From NCBI GenBank assembly GCA_026545765.1, contig CM048841.1, positions 27,377,397 to 27,441,396 of the forward strand: a DNA stretch of 64,000 nucleotides, given 5' to 3'. Position 1 is the first letter of the stretch. Each line of letters begins with the position of its first letter. Of this stretch, positions 20,489 through 32,100 are shown in pieces. This stretch comes from Plantago major (taxonomy: Eukaryota; Streptophyta; Magnoliopsida; Lamiales; Plantaginaceae). The notes beneath the pieces are model-generated. The model had not been told where the DNA came from. It saw nothing but the letters and a program-made list of their open reading frames with translations, and made no database searches. The position numbers and the translations under genes are program-made.

Positions 20489-23400
20489 TCAGTTCATTGG
20501 TAGTTCCATTAGTCCAAGACTATGTCTTAAGGCTAAGAATCTACTTTCTTGTAGTGGCTTAGTGAAGATATCTGCAAGTTGGTCTTCAGTGCCAATCTTG
20601 AGTATCTCTATATTGCCCTTTTCAACATGGTCTCTGATGAAGTGATGTCTAACATCAATGTGCTTTGTTCTGGCATGAAATTTAGGATTCTGTGTAATCG
20701 CAATAGCACTTGTGTTGTCACAGAAAATGGGAGTTTTCTTTTCATCGAGTCCATAGTCTTTAAGTTGTTGTTGTATCCACAGAATTTGTGTTGCACAACA
20801 ACCAGCAGCAATATATTCAGCCTCTGTGGTAGAAGTTGCAATTGAGTTTTGCTTCTTGCTAAACCATGAGATAAGTCTAGTACCCAGAAACTGACAAGTT
20901 CCTGAGGTGCTTTTCCTATCAGCGTGATCCAAAGATAATCGATCTGAGTACCCAGCTAAACTCAATCCACTTTCTTTAGGATACCACAATCCTACATCTA
21001 CTGTACCCTTTACATACCTTAATATTTTCATAGCAATGTTGTAGTGTGTTTGCATTGGATTTGTCTGAAATCTAGCACATACTCCAACAGCATATTGAAT
21101 ATCAGGTCTACTTGCAGTGAGGTAAAGTAGTGAACCTATCAATTTCCTATACTTATGTTCTTCAACACTTTTATCTGATTCAGTATAGGTCATTTTGGTT
21201 CCAATGCTCATAGGTATCTTGGCATTCTTTTGAGAAGGCTTAAGATTGAATTTTGTGAGCATATCTTTCGCATACTTTGTTTGACTAATGAATATTCCAT
21301 CATTGAGTTGCTTGACTTGCAATCCTAGGAAATAATTCATTTCTCCCATCATGCTCATCTCAAATTTGCTTTTCATGAGATTTGCAAAGTCATTACAAAG
21401 TTGCTTGTCCTTAGATCCAAATATTATGTCATCAACATATACTTGAACTAAGAGTAGTTTCCCGTCATGATTTAAGGTAAATAAAGTTTTATCAACTTCA
21501 CCTTTCTTGAAACCACTTTCCAGAAGGTACTTGGCTAAAGTTTCATACCATGCTCTTGGAGCCTGTTTCAGTCCATACAGAGCTTTCTGTAGTTTATAGA
21601 CCATTCTACTTTCTGAGGAAACTTCAAAGCCAGGTGGTTGCTCAACATAAACTTCTTCTGCAAGTTCACCGTTTAAGAATGCACTTTTGACATCCATCTG
21701 ATAAACTTTGAAATCTTTATGAGCTGCAAAGGCTAGAAAGAGTCTTATTGCATCCAATCTGGCAACTGGTGCATATGACTCGTCAAAATCTAAGCCTTCA
21801 GTCTGGGTAAATCCCTTGGCAACCAATCTTGATTTGTTTCTGGTTATTTCACCAGATTCATTCATCTTGTTTCTGAAAACCCATTTAGTTCCAATCACAG
21901 ATATTCCTTCTATAAATGGAACTAGTTTCCAGACTTTGTTTATCTTAAATTGATCCAACTCTTCTTGCATTGCAGAGATCCAGTCTTGGTCTCCTAATGC
22001 TTCTTCTATATTTTTAGGTTCAATATTCGAGATAAAACATCCAAAGAGAGAGTTAGCATTTTCAGCTATTGCTCTCCTAGTCCTAACACCCTGATTAATT
22101 GGTCCAATTATATCCTTTGCAGGATGATCTTTGATCCATCTCATCATAGGTTTAGTGCTAGTAGGATCAATATCCAAGTGATCTGAATGTGAATCACTAA
22201 GATTTTGATTTGATACTTTTTTAGTATCTGAGATATCTGGAATATGCATTTCAGCATTCTTATTTTCAGATACCTCTTCATGATGAAGGTTCTCAGTAAC
22301 CTGTTCCATTTCTGGAAAACTCATAGGAAATTCCTCATCATGTCTGTGAGTCATCTTGTTGTTACTAGGCATTTCAAGCTTTTCTACGTCAGAGTCATCC
22401 TCACTTTCCATATTGATGTTTCTCCTTTCTGAGGATTCTTCTTTAGAATCCCTCAGTAATAGTTCTTTGAACCTTTCTGAGAGTACATCAATAGGAGGTG
22501 TTTTATTATTTCCTTCATAGAATACAACATGAATTGATTCTTCAATTTTCTTTGTTCTTTTGTTGTAAACTCTGTAGGCTTTGCTGTTTGTGGAATAGCC
22601 AAGAAAAACACCTTCATCTGCCTTTGGTTGAAATGTTCTCAGATAATCTTTCCCATTGTTTAGAACAAAACATCTACAACCAAATACTCTCAGATATTTG
22701 ATATTAGGGGGTCTACCAACCAAGATTTCATAGGGGGTCTTGTCATGGTGTTTGTTTATCAAACATCTGTTCTGAGTGTAGCAAGCTGTGTTTACAGCTT
22801 CAACCCAATAAATTTCACTTATTTCAAAGGTCGCCTAGCATTGTCCTTGCAGCTTCTTTAAGGTTCTGTTTTCCTTTCGCAACACCATTTTGTTGAGGTG
22901 TTCTTACAGAGGAAAGTTGGTGTTGTATACCTTGCAGTACAAAACTCCTTTATGTCTTGGTTGACAAACTTCGATACCATGGTCTGCTCGATTGCAGATA
23001 CCTTGTCATTTTCATGACTTCAAGCTTTTTCAAGAAGTTTGGTATCTCCACCACGGCATCGATTTGTGTTTCAGAAAGACAACCCAAGTGAATCTTGAGA
23101 AGTCATCTACAACAACCAGACCATACTTCTTTCCTGCATAACTAGTTACAGATGATTCAAAAAGATCCATGTGTAAATGTTGCAGTGGTCTAACACTAGA
23201 GTGTCTGATTTTGGACTTGAAAGAGATCTTAGATTGTTTCCCATCCGACAGTGCGTAATGATACCATCCTTTCGAAAGATGTTCGGGAAGGCCAACCACT
23301 AACTCTTTCTTGGCAAGTCTATTGAGTTTTGAAGTTCAAGTGACTCATTCTTTTGTGACATAACCAGTGATCTTATGTGACCAGATTGACTCACCATGAG

Positions 23401-23787
23401 ACATTCTTCAGTTGTGGCAGATGCCCAATCGGCAACATAAAGACTGCCTTTCCGCCGACCAACTAAGACTGTCTGCTTTGACTCATTGTCAATTAGTTTG
23501 CAGTATTTAGCTTTGAATTTTATAGTAAAACCCTTGTCTGCAAACTGGCTCATGCTAAATAGATTATATTTCAAATCCTTAACATGTAATACGTCAGTGA
23601 TTGTTAAAGTCCCCAATTTGACGTTACCAAATCCCAGAGAGGGATTTAATTCTCCTCCAGCAAATCTGATATCTGGTCCTGTGTTGCAAGCTTTGTAATC
23701 AACCAGATTTGCTTTGTCTCCTGTCATGTGCTTTCCGCATCCACTATCAAATAGCCATTGTGCTTTAGTCCAGGAGGCATTCTGCAC
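20489..23787 (-). pseudogene. pol: pol region of element A: protease, integrase, RT, RNase H (broken)
   Basis: Protease active site DSG in WLFDSGCGKHMTGD is near 23735. The integrase core follows (HMDLFESSVTSYAGKKYG and VVVDDFSRFTW). The long stretch 20489-22762 holds the integrase C-terminal part ([13 protein letters not shown]), the copia RT ([31 protein letters not shown] box near 21430) and RNase H ([47 protein letters not shown]). Order and motifs are diagnostic of Ty1/copia. About three breaks, mostly in the integrase part. The RT/RNase H portion is long and open. Confidence 0.85.
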
Positions 23788-23805
23788 ACAACAGGAAACA
23801 GGAGA

Positions 23806-26322
23806 TTAGGTTCTCATATCTTTGATGGAACCGTCAGAATTAAAAGTTCTTCCAGTAGGAATCCATTTTTGAATGAATTTCTTTGAAATATGCTTTTGTC
23901 TGACAGGAACGTAAGGAGGAATTCTATTTGAATGAATGTTATCATTAGTAAGAATTATTTTCTTCCTTGGTGTGTTCCTAGGTGCTCCATATGATGCTTT
24001 CAGATACCTGTCAGGTTTCTGAGTTTGCCTTTCAGCAAACTTAGCCTTCCTTGCCAGATTTCTTCTAGCCCTGGCATTCAGATTTTCAGTGGCTTGATTT
24101 AACTTCCACTTCTGATAATTGCTTTGAGCAATTCTAGCTTTCAGCCATCGTTCTTGCTCCTGCTTGTACTCATGAGCAAGTTGTTTTCCGATGCCTTTGT
24201 AGCCAATACCGTTTCGAGCACTTGAAGCTATCTGAGATCTTTTCTCAGCAGCTTTGCTAGTCTCTGGTTGGTCCAATTTCTTTCCAGAAAAAGTGACATG
24301 GGAGAATTTGCCAGCTCCTGCAATTCTACCTTTTTGAGAGACATAGCACTGTGGGTGTTTACACTTTTCAGTGTTGTGTTTCTTTTCAGAGACGTGCCCA
24401 ACAGTTTTGTTTTTGACTTGTTTTTCCCACAAAGGTTTGGTCGCAACTGCCTTTCCTTTGTCAACAATCTTTGTCTTCTCACCGATACTATAGATTGCAT
24501 GGGAACCGTCTTGCTGAGTACTTACAAATGTTCTTCTCTCCTTACTCTTATTCAGAGTGATAGAACAATCTGTCTGTGTATTCAGCCCAAGTCCTTTCTT
24601 TTCTGAAGGATCTCTTAAGTAAGATTGTACTTCAGTAAGAGTGTCACTAGCTTTGGCATAAGATTGAAAAGATAATTCTTTCTTCTTGAGTTCTTTGTTC
24701 TCAGAAAGAAGATCTTCATAATTCTTTCGTAATTCAGCCATTGCTTCTTTATGTGACTTTTCAGTCTCAGATATCTGAGCTTTGAGAGATGCATTTCAGC
24801 ATTCTTTCTCTCAGATTCTTTAACTAATTGAGAATTTTCCTTTTCAAGAGAATTCTTTTCTTCTTCAAGGTTTTCGGCTCTAGCTCGGATCATTAGAAAT
24901 TCTCTTTCATAGATGTCAAGTTCTTTCCTGAGATTTTCTAGATTTTTTATTTCCTCTTCATCACTTTCATAAGTATAACAAGAAGTATGTGTTACCTCAT
25001 CAGCCATAAGACAGTTTTCTATGTTGGAGATGTCTGGACCGTCAATTTCAGCAACTCCACACATTTCATTCTTCTTGAGGCCGAAGTCGATTATATCATG
25101 AGTAACTCCACATAATTCTGGTGATGGTAAGGTTGAGTCATCTGAATTGTCATCTTCAGAATCTGTCTCAACGTCTAGAGCATCCAGTTGAATTTGGATT
25201 TTCTTTCTTTCTTCAGTTAACAAAGCTTTCTGGCTTCTTCTGAAGATTCTTCTATCTTTCTTGTCACCTGTCCTTAGTTTGTTGAATGCAGGACAATCCT
25301 TCTTGAAGTGGCCATGTTTCTGACAATAGAAACAGATATCGTTTCCAATTTCTGCTTCCTTAGTACATGATGCTTTCTGAGCTGGCTTGTTCAGCGAGCT
25401 TTGCATATTTTTGTACTGGATATAGTTTGAGCCTAGATGCTTTTTCAGCTTCTCTTTGGATTTTCTTCTCTCAATTTCTCGACTGACAAATTTGCTCATT
25501 TGCTTTGTAGCAAGAGCATCCTCAGTCTCCTCCTTGCTTTTCTTCTTTTCAGAATTTCCTTGAGTTACTAGAGCAACATTCTGCAACTTTTCAGTTATTT
25601 GTTCTCTCTGAGTTGTCTCATAATCAACCATAGCAAGATGAGAGAAAAGTTCTACTGGAGTGATATTTGGCATACCTTGGTTAAAATAAAAGAATTTAGT
25701 TTGCTCCCAGTTGTGGTTAAGACTTCTGACAATAGTCTTAATCTTCTCTGACTGGGAGTATCTGTTGCTTTCCCCAAGTGCTGCCATATCACTCATGAGA
25801 GTGGTAAACCTGAAATCAAGTTCTTCCAGAGTTTCAGTGGGACCTTGTTTGAAATTTTGAAATTTCCACTTTAGAACTTCGAACTTGTTTTCCTTGGTTT
25901 TCTGCCCGCAGATTTTCTTCAATCGGTTGCAGCAACTTTCGCCGTTTAGCACCCCACGCTTTAATTGTATGTGCTCTGGTGTCGATCCGATGATGATGTT
26001 ACGAGCTTGACCATCCGATCGATTCCTCTTGGCATCTTCCGATGTCCAGAGTTCTCTGGCTTCGTAAATAACTTGACCAAGAGATCTTCCACTAGTTGAC
26101 GATCATTTGTGAAGATCCTTCGCTTTGATCTCTGTCTCTTCCACTCGAAACCTCCATGACTTGCTTAAGTTGTTGAATGACTATTGGTCCATTCTTTATT
26201 ACTTCGATCATCTCGTCACTTATGGCTTCAAGGTGGAGCATCATGTTATTTTTCCATTTCTCGTAGTTCTCTGGTTTGAGAACGGGTGCATCACTCGAGA
26301 CATACCCGCACTTAACACACAA
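23806..26322 (-). pseudogene. gag: gag region of element A (broken)
   Basis: The polyprotein region starts with the copia gag signature LKPENYEKWKNNMMLHLEA and continues through a helix-rich capsid-like part (FKQGPTETLEELDFRFTTLM). A CCHC zinc knuckle CFYCQKHGHFKKDC (about 25290-25331) should bind RNA. After the knuckle comes a long SIRE-type tail: acidic segment, coiled coil, and a Lys/Arg-rich end (NARARRNLARKAKFAERQ) that may also contact RNA. It is broken in a few places. Compare element B, 35762-38280. Confidence 0.8.
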
Positions 26323-26395
26323 ATTAAATAGTCCTCAAAAGTGGACAAAGTTCCTTCACCTATCTGGGGATCTAGGTTCTGTATTGGTGAACCTC

Positions 26396-26407
26396 CCTTT
26401 GATACCA
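26396..26407 (-). other. primer binding site of element A
   Basis: Minus strand TGGTATCAAAGG, two bases inside the 5' LTR. Its first eight bases match the complement of the initiator tRNA-Met 3' end (TGGTATCAGAGC), the usual primer for SIRE elements. Confidence 0.75.
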
Positions 26408-26409
26408 CT

Positions 26410-28158
26410 TGTTGGTCCAGATAACGCAAAGTAAAAGACTGGGGGGGGGGGGGTGAATAGTCGTTTAAAACTTTTGTCGATAAAGCTATTTCTCGATATA
26501 TCTGAATAGATATCTGATACTTAGAATCGAGCGGAAGACTTAATAAAGATAAGTGCGAAACAGTTAATGTGTGTGTGTGTTCTTTGAAATATAAATCTGA
26601 AAGGTAAATAACACAGCAAGTATAGTGGTATCTGGAGGTGGCGTAATCCTCCAACTAATCCACTTCGGTCTATCAGAGACCTAGAATTCACTAGAACAGA
26701 TAATTGAGTTCTCCTTACAATAAACCTATTCTAAGATTCTTAACAATTGGTTCCCAACCAAATGTTCCCCCTGAGTTGTTCCCCGGCTTTCACAGCCAAG
26801 TACTTCCTATACTCAGAAACCTTTGAGTTATTCCCTAGCTTCCCAAGCTAAGTACTTCCTATACTCAATAACCTTGGAGTTATTCCTTAGTTTCCCAAAT
26901 CAAGTACTTCCTATACTTCATACTATAGTATACTAAGTAACTTTGGAGTTATTCCCTGATTTTTCAAACTAAGTACTTCCTGTACTCCACGCCAGTTATG
27001 GTGTAGGTTTTGGTTTGAGTTGTCAGATGAGCTTCTTTAATAACTTATTCAGTTATTTAGATAGCTCTGTGAATCAAGGTACTTAATACACTTTACAGCG
27101 TATGGTATCTTGTTCGATTTCTTGACCAAGTCTTATGATATATGTTCAAGAGAATGAATCTCAGATAGTTGATCTTTTGATTCAACTCCTTCACAGATAG
27201 CTTTGCATGTTTAGGATCAGGACACTTAGAACTTCAGTGTTACTCAAGATCAAATGCTTTGGTCGCAACAGAAAGCTTTGTGAGTAAGTAAGTTGCTTTG
27301 AGAGAGTAAGACGTTCAGCGTTTTCAAGTTATGTCGTGTGTCTAAGGTGTATTCTCAATCAGTCTAAGTGTTGATATTTATAGATGAATTTGAGTGCCGT
27401 TTGAATAGTATCCGTCAGGCTCAAATTCAAACTATTGATATCTGTGTATAATCAGAGTGTTTTGTCTTCTTCTTCAGAAGCTGCCATTGCTTTTATTCAG
27501 ACATCTCTGTCCGTGCATTAAATGCATTGTACTATACTTTTTGTCCTGTAGTGCCAACGGAACTATGCTTTGTATCAGAGACTAGTGTTGTTTGATTCTT
27601 TGCACGTCCTTATCTTCAATCTTCAGATACCACTTATTTATTGAAACAACTTTGTTTGCAATATATATATTTCTTTTTCAGAAATGTGGTTAATGCTCAA
27701 GGTATCTGAGAATAGATATCTGTGGACACTTTCCTTGTTTTTAGATATGTCTCTTATTTCTCAGATATCTCTTGTGACACAGTTTGTTTGAAACTATTCG
27801 TGTCTTCAAGATATCTGGCTAAGGTATCTGAACAACAGTTTCAGCAATCTTGTGCAGTTTCTTCAAGTCTTCAATGTCGTTGAGCTTGTTCTGCTTGGAT
27901 GTCTTCTTCTTGGTCTTCTCTTCATAAAATAAAAATTACATTTTGAGACCTAACATCCTATACAAGATTAACTAGACTATCATACTTAGTGGGTTTCCTC
28001 TTTTACAATGTTCAAGTGAACCAAGAGTACTAATCACCTTTCTGAGACTAAGATAAGTCATCATGTTGCTGATCAAAACTAAACAGATATTCTTAACAAG
28101 ATATCTAACAAAATTCCTAACAAATTTCTCAAGAAATTTCCCAACAAATTTCCCAACA
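26410..28158 (-). repeat. 5' LTR of element A
   Basis: 1,749 bp, minus-strand ends TGTTGGGAAA...GGACCAACA. TATA box (minus CTATAAATA) at 27375-27383. It contains a G homopolymer (about 26442) and a short TG microsatellite near 26570. It pairs with 11942-13675 and carries one extra 12-bp AATTTCCCAACA-type repeat at its outer end. Confidence 0.9.
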
Positions 28159-28163
28159 GATCC

Positions 28164-28946
28164 AATAATGACATATATGTGCTATCATAATGGTTGAAAT
28201 AGGATTACTCATTTCTCAAATAAGTATAGCATTGAGAATCTTGATATCAACATTGTCACCATTTTATAATTTTTTTTATCCCCATTTCCCATAACTGAGA
28301 TGAAGTATCTACTTAGCAAATTCTTGCGAATATAAATTACAAATTTACATGCAATTTGATTTTTTTAAATCTTAAGAATATCACATATGTCACATATCCT
28401 GAAAGAACATACGACATCTACCCCCCAGAAAGACGTACAAAATGTGTCTAAAAGCTATGCCGAAGACGGTCCAACCCACATAAAGGCTCTCGTGGACAAT
28501 TCAAAACATCCCTTAAACTCCTATTCCTATTAACCCTCATACTTCATGAAATTTCTCATAACGGGATGGACTTGGAAGTATTTTGAAGGCACGACCCATG
28601 TTACAAAGGCTAGGCCCAAGCACAGCTCGTGTCCAGGTGGAGTAGGAGTTTTGAAAGCCCGTCATGGCTTCTTGACTCGCATGTATTTGAATTAGATCCA
28701 TCGAGGTTGGGTAGCGTACTCAACTCGTGTTATGTAGTCTTGGCCCAAGCCCGACTCATGCCCTGGTGACATATTTAACAATTAACGAAATTAAGGTTCC
28801 CTGTTTCATAACTTATTTTATGATTAATATCTAGCTATAGCATGTGTGTTAGTGAGTTATGCACTGTAATATTTTACGCATGCAGTAATCTTGACACGTG
28901 TATGCATGAGCAAATATTTTAAAAACCGTAATTTTCCTAAGTAATA
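28164..28946. other. intergenic DNA without recognisable genes
   Basis: AT-rich outside 28420-28780. Inside that interval a GC-richer patch has two related words, GGCCCAAGCACAGCTCGTG (about 28612) and GGCCCAAGCCCGACTCATG (about 28742), about 130 bp apart, suggesting a worn repeat. No ORF worth defending. Confidence 0.4.
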
Positions 28947-29214
28947 CTCCCTCTATTCCGATTTCAACTTTTAGTGTGGACTTTTTTCGGTCAACCATTG
29001 TTAATTTTAACCTCGAACTACTCTTATAGGACAGTGGTTAAATATTTAATTAACAAAGTTATATTATAAAATCTTACTTTTGAAATTTTCACTATATGGT
29101 TTTGTTAAGTCATTTACCTTTATAATTTAAGAGTATAATTTGAGGTACAATTTGATAATGGTTGACTCGAAAAAGTCAAAACAGGAAATTGAATCAGGAC
29201 GGCCGCGAAGGGAG
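28947..29214. mobile_element. Stowaway-type MITE
   Basis: A 268-bp element with CTCCCT ends, flanked on both sides by TA (28945-28946 and 29215-29216). The terminal inverted repeats run about 60 bp, with outer CTCCCTC/GAAGGGAG and inner GTCAACCATT/AATGGTTGAC. Internal DNA is AT-rich and non-coding. TA target site, CTCCCT terminus and small size are the Stowaway (Tc1/mariner) hallmarks. Non-autonomous, moderately diverged arms. Confidence 0.75.
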
Positions 29215-30547
29215 TATATAGTATGAAATACCATATGATATAAGTGAAAATTGGATGGTTACACCAAACACTTGGGTTGTAGAGCTAATGTTTTCTTCAA
29301 TTCAGAAAAAAACATGACTTTTATAATAATTTGACTTGATTTTTTTTTTTTACTTATTTAAGCACGAAGTACATTAAAGGAAAATTGCTATAAATGCTCT
29401 GATGGAGTCAACTTTGACAACAAATTGCCAATATTTAAGCATGATAATTTTTTTTAGTCGACTTTGACTATAAATTGCTCTTATATCATATCGGAAAATA
29501 TTTAAAAATAAATATATTGTGAAATTGGACTTAATGAACTTCGAAAACATATAAGTTTACAAAATAATTTTTCAATATAATATGAAAATAATTTATGGTC
29601 AAAGTCGACCTTAAAATTTTATTAAAACTGAAATGTGTCATTTATTTTGAACGTAGGGATTAACATTAAGAGATTATATGATATTAATCACGAAAAAAAG
29701 TTGTGATTAAACTCTCACTTTTTAATATTGATATTCTTAAATAACTTTTAACTAAAAATTACTACTTAATCACGAAAAAAGTTGTTATATACTTTACCCG
29801 TTCCTGTAAGAAGGTAAAAAAGTTATTGTAATTATTGTAGGATTCCATATAATTAATTATTTTTTCACTATACCCGTCGAGTATCTTTTTACATCATCAA
29901 AAGCGTACAGTGGGCACTCATGAGTCAGAAATAAAGACCAAGAAAAGCCTGCAGATCATCAACATTCAAAGAGCATAATAAGGACATTAGAAAAGTAGAT
30001 ATTAAATTCGCTTAACATATGAAGTAAACCTGAAAATGCTGCGCAACTACATAAATTCTCAGTTTCTCGAATTAGTATATGCACGTAATTGGGTTGAAGT
30101 AAACAATAAAGATTATAACATATTTTGTTCAATTCTAATATCTATTTTATTCTAAACTAAACAACACAAGGGAATTTTATTTTGTACCAAGAATACATGC
30201 ATTTTTCCTTGAGAAAGAAAAAAAAAAAAAAGAAATTGAAAAGAAAGAAAGAATGAAAATACGAAGAGTAGTTTTGCAACGTAGGGGTAAAAATTGCAAG
30301 TCAAATATTCCTTAATTAGATATAATTATTGAGTTAAAGTAATGGCAACAATAATAAAACGTAAATGATTTTATGGCAACATATTTAAGCACATCAGCTT
30401 GAGTTTTAAAATGGACCAATCAGAATCAAGACATTGGACAACTATATAAAAAATGGACCAATCACATTATAAGAATTTGCCACATAATTATTTGATATGG
30501 ACACCCTAGAATAGCTCCAAATCTTTTTTGCTTAATGTATTATATAG
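29215..30547. other. AT-rich DNA with a 153-bp inverted-repeat element
   Basis: No genes seen. At 29457-29476 and 29590-29609 a 20-bp inverted repeat (GTCGACTTTGACTATAAATT and its near complement) bounds 153 bp, perhaps a small MITE. The word ACCCGTCGAGTATC at about 29873 resembles the Helitron hairpin at 7243. The stretch 30395-30547 belongs to the Helitron end described next. Confidence 0.4.
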
Positions 30548-30548
30548 A
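30395..30548 (-). mobile_element. Helitron 5' end
   Basis: On minus, reading from 30548: an A, then TCTATATAATACATTAAG, the classic plant Helitron 5' terminus. It continues into GGTGTCCATATCAAAT and GTGGCAAATT, with TGATTGGTCCATTTT twice, words I associate with plant Helitron left ends. The 3' end should lie at lower coordinates. The nearest hairpin-like word is at about 29873, but without a clear CTRR, so the right border is unresolved. No Rep/helicase, hence non-autonomous. Confidence 0.45.
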
Positions 30549-30609
30549 TATTACAAGGGCTCAATTACCACTACTTCTTGTCTTCCGCCTTATAACTCCT
30601 TTCAACGCT

Positions 30610-30670
30610 GCCAGGGTTCGAACTCTGCACCTCCTGCATACAACCTCAACTCCTTACCACTAGACCACCT
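30610..30670 (-). other. tRNA-like segment (A box and B box)
   Basis: Minus strand GGTCTAGTGGTA (30666-30655) resembles an A box and GTTCGAACC (30623-30615) is a perfect B box, separated by about 31 bases. No cloverleaf could be completed and no SINE tail is evident. Probably a tRNA-derived relic. Confidence 0.4.
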
Positions 30671-30689
30671 TATGACTTCAAATATGACC

Positions 30690-31061
30690 CTAAACTAAAT
30701 TGAGTGACAAATTTAAAATCCGTAAGCTGGTTTCAGTCATTTTCATCTGAGACTAACTACTCAAAAAAAAAAAGTTATGTTGAAACCAACTATAAAATAA
30801 TTAAATTAACTCTAAAAAATGATTTATAGTAAACCAATACTATAAAATAGAGAAACTAATACTATAAAAATTACAAATCACTGTTTTTCGCTGAAATAAT
30901 AATAAAAATAATGAAGTCGACACTACAAAAAAAATGATAAAACTAACACTTTAAAATTCTAAAACCCTAGAAAAATGGTGAACCCAATAACTGAATTTGA
31001 AAACACCCTCCAGGAGCTACGGTTTTAATTAGTGTTTAGGGTTTAAGACGGGGACCGCCCT
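30690..31061. repeat. right end of a TIR-bounded repeat unit
   Basis: AT-rich DNA with AAACTAACACT-type words (minisatellite motif in the opposite orientation), ending in a terminal repeat at 31020-31056 that contains GTTTAGGGTTTAAGACGG. A GCCCT linker (31057-31061) joins it to the next unit. Confidence 0.5.
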
Positions 31062-32085
31062 GGACTCGTCCTAAACCCTAAACCCTAATTAAGCGGTTGT
31101 GAGGCAATGAACACTAGTTTCACCGTCAACAATGTTAGTTTCAACATCATTAGTATTAGTTTTAAAGTTAGTTTAAGCATCAACAATGTTAGTTTCATTG
31201 GTTTCAATTGAAATCAACATCACAAGTGTTAGTTTCAATGTTAGTTTAATTGGTTTCAGTTAGTTTCACCAACACCATTGGTTTCAGTTAGTTTCACCAA
31301 CACCATTAGTTTCAGCATTTGTTTTAGCATCATCAGCGTTAGTTTCCGCATCATTTGTATTAGTTTCAGCATCATTAGTATTAGTTCAGGGACAAAGAAA
31401 GTTACTTTCAGGTTCATTAAAGTTAGTTTCAGAAACACAGAATGTTAGTTTCAGGTTCATTAAATTTAATTTCTGGAACTCAGAAAGTTAGTTCCAGGTT
31501 CATTAAAAGTTAGTTTCAGGGCCAACAATGTTAGTTTCAGAACAAAATAGTATTAGTTTTAACATCATTTGTATTACTTTCAGCATCATTAGTATTAGTT
31601 TCAGGAACAAAGAAATTTAGTTTCAGGTTCATTAAAGTTAGTTTCAGCGCCAACAATGTTATTTTCAAAACAAAATAGTATTAGTTTCAGCATCATTAGT
31701 ATTAGTTTCAGGAACTCAGAAAGTTAGTCTCTAGTTCATTAAAGTTAGTTTCAGAAACTCATAATGTTAGTTTCACGTTCATTGAAGTTAGTTTCAGGAA
31801 CTCATAATTATAAAGGTAGTTTCAGGTTCATTAAAGTTAGTTTCAGCGCCAACAATGTTAGTTTCAGAACAAAATAGTATTAGTTTCAGGGACTCAGAAA
31901 GTTAGTTTCGAGGTCATTAAAGTTAGTTTCAGGGCCAACAATGTCAGTTTCAGAACAAAATAATATTAGTTTTAGGAACTCATAATTATAAAACACTAAG
32001 GGAAATGATGAACCCAATCAACTGAATTTGAATACAACCGCTGTGAGCTACGGTCTTAATTAGGTTTAGGGTTTAGGCCGAGTCC
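31062..32085. repeat. TIR-bounded unit filled with a GTTAGTTTCA minisatellite
   Basis: The left terminus GGACTCGTCCTAAACCC... (31062-31096) and right terminus ...GGGTTTAGGCCGAGTCC (32051-32085) are about 34-bp inverted repeats holding telomere-like CCCTAAA words. The interior (about 31105-31985) is a degenerate minisatellite of GTTAGTTTCAG cores at about 20-24-bp spacing, alternating with CATCATTAGTATT and GTTCATTAAA spacers. Adjacent units abut through GCCCT linkers, so it is both TIR-bounded and tandem. I do not know this family. A foldback-like DNA element or a satellite built from one are the candidates. No transposase is seen. Confidence 0.55.
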
Positions 32086-32100
32086 ACCGGCTACTGCCCT

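Larger units (their letters stand above)
11942..28158 (-). mobile_element. Ty1/copia element A, SIRE/Maximus-like, full length
   Basis: A 16.2-kb LTR element on minus, flanked by a perfect 5-bp target duplication GATCC (11937-11941 and 28159-28163). Parts in its own direction: 5' LTR 26410-28158, tRNA-Met-type primer site 26407-26396, gag about 26322-23806, pol 23787-20489, a spacer with tandem stem-loops, a large third gene with its own TATA box (19610-14056), polypurine tract 13692-13676, and 3' LTR 13675-11942. The order protease-integrase-RT-RNase H makes it copia. Long LTRs, a long gag tail and an extra ORF after pol point to SIRE/Maximus. Reading frames carry roughly a dozen breaks in all. 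The LTR pair looks only a few percent diverged, so insertion is fairly recent. Confidence 0.88.

Noticed and set aside
28420-28780. GC-richer patch as a host exon
   Set aside because: No open frame of useful length or splice pattern, and it contains an internal worn repeat.
31062-31096. Telomere-like CCCTAAA words taken as interstitial telomere
   Set aside because: Only about two repeats occur, and always inside the unit's terminal repeat, so they belong to the repeat family.
31256-31438. ORF with repeated Leu/Lys/Thr and ETN peptides in the minisatellite (also 54079-54264)
   Set aside because: It is a by-product of the GTTAGTTTCA repeat read on the minus strand. Spacing changes shift the frame elsewhere and no start context is seen.
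31105-31985. CRISPR-like array
   Set aside because: Repeats are short (about 11 bp), degenerate and irregularly spaced, in a plant nuclear context.
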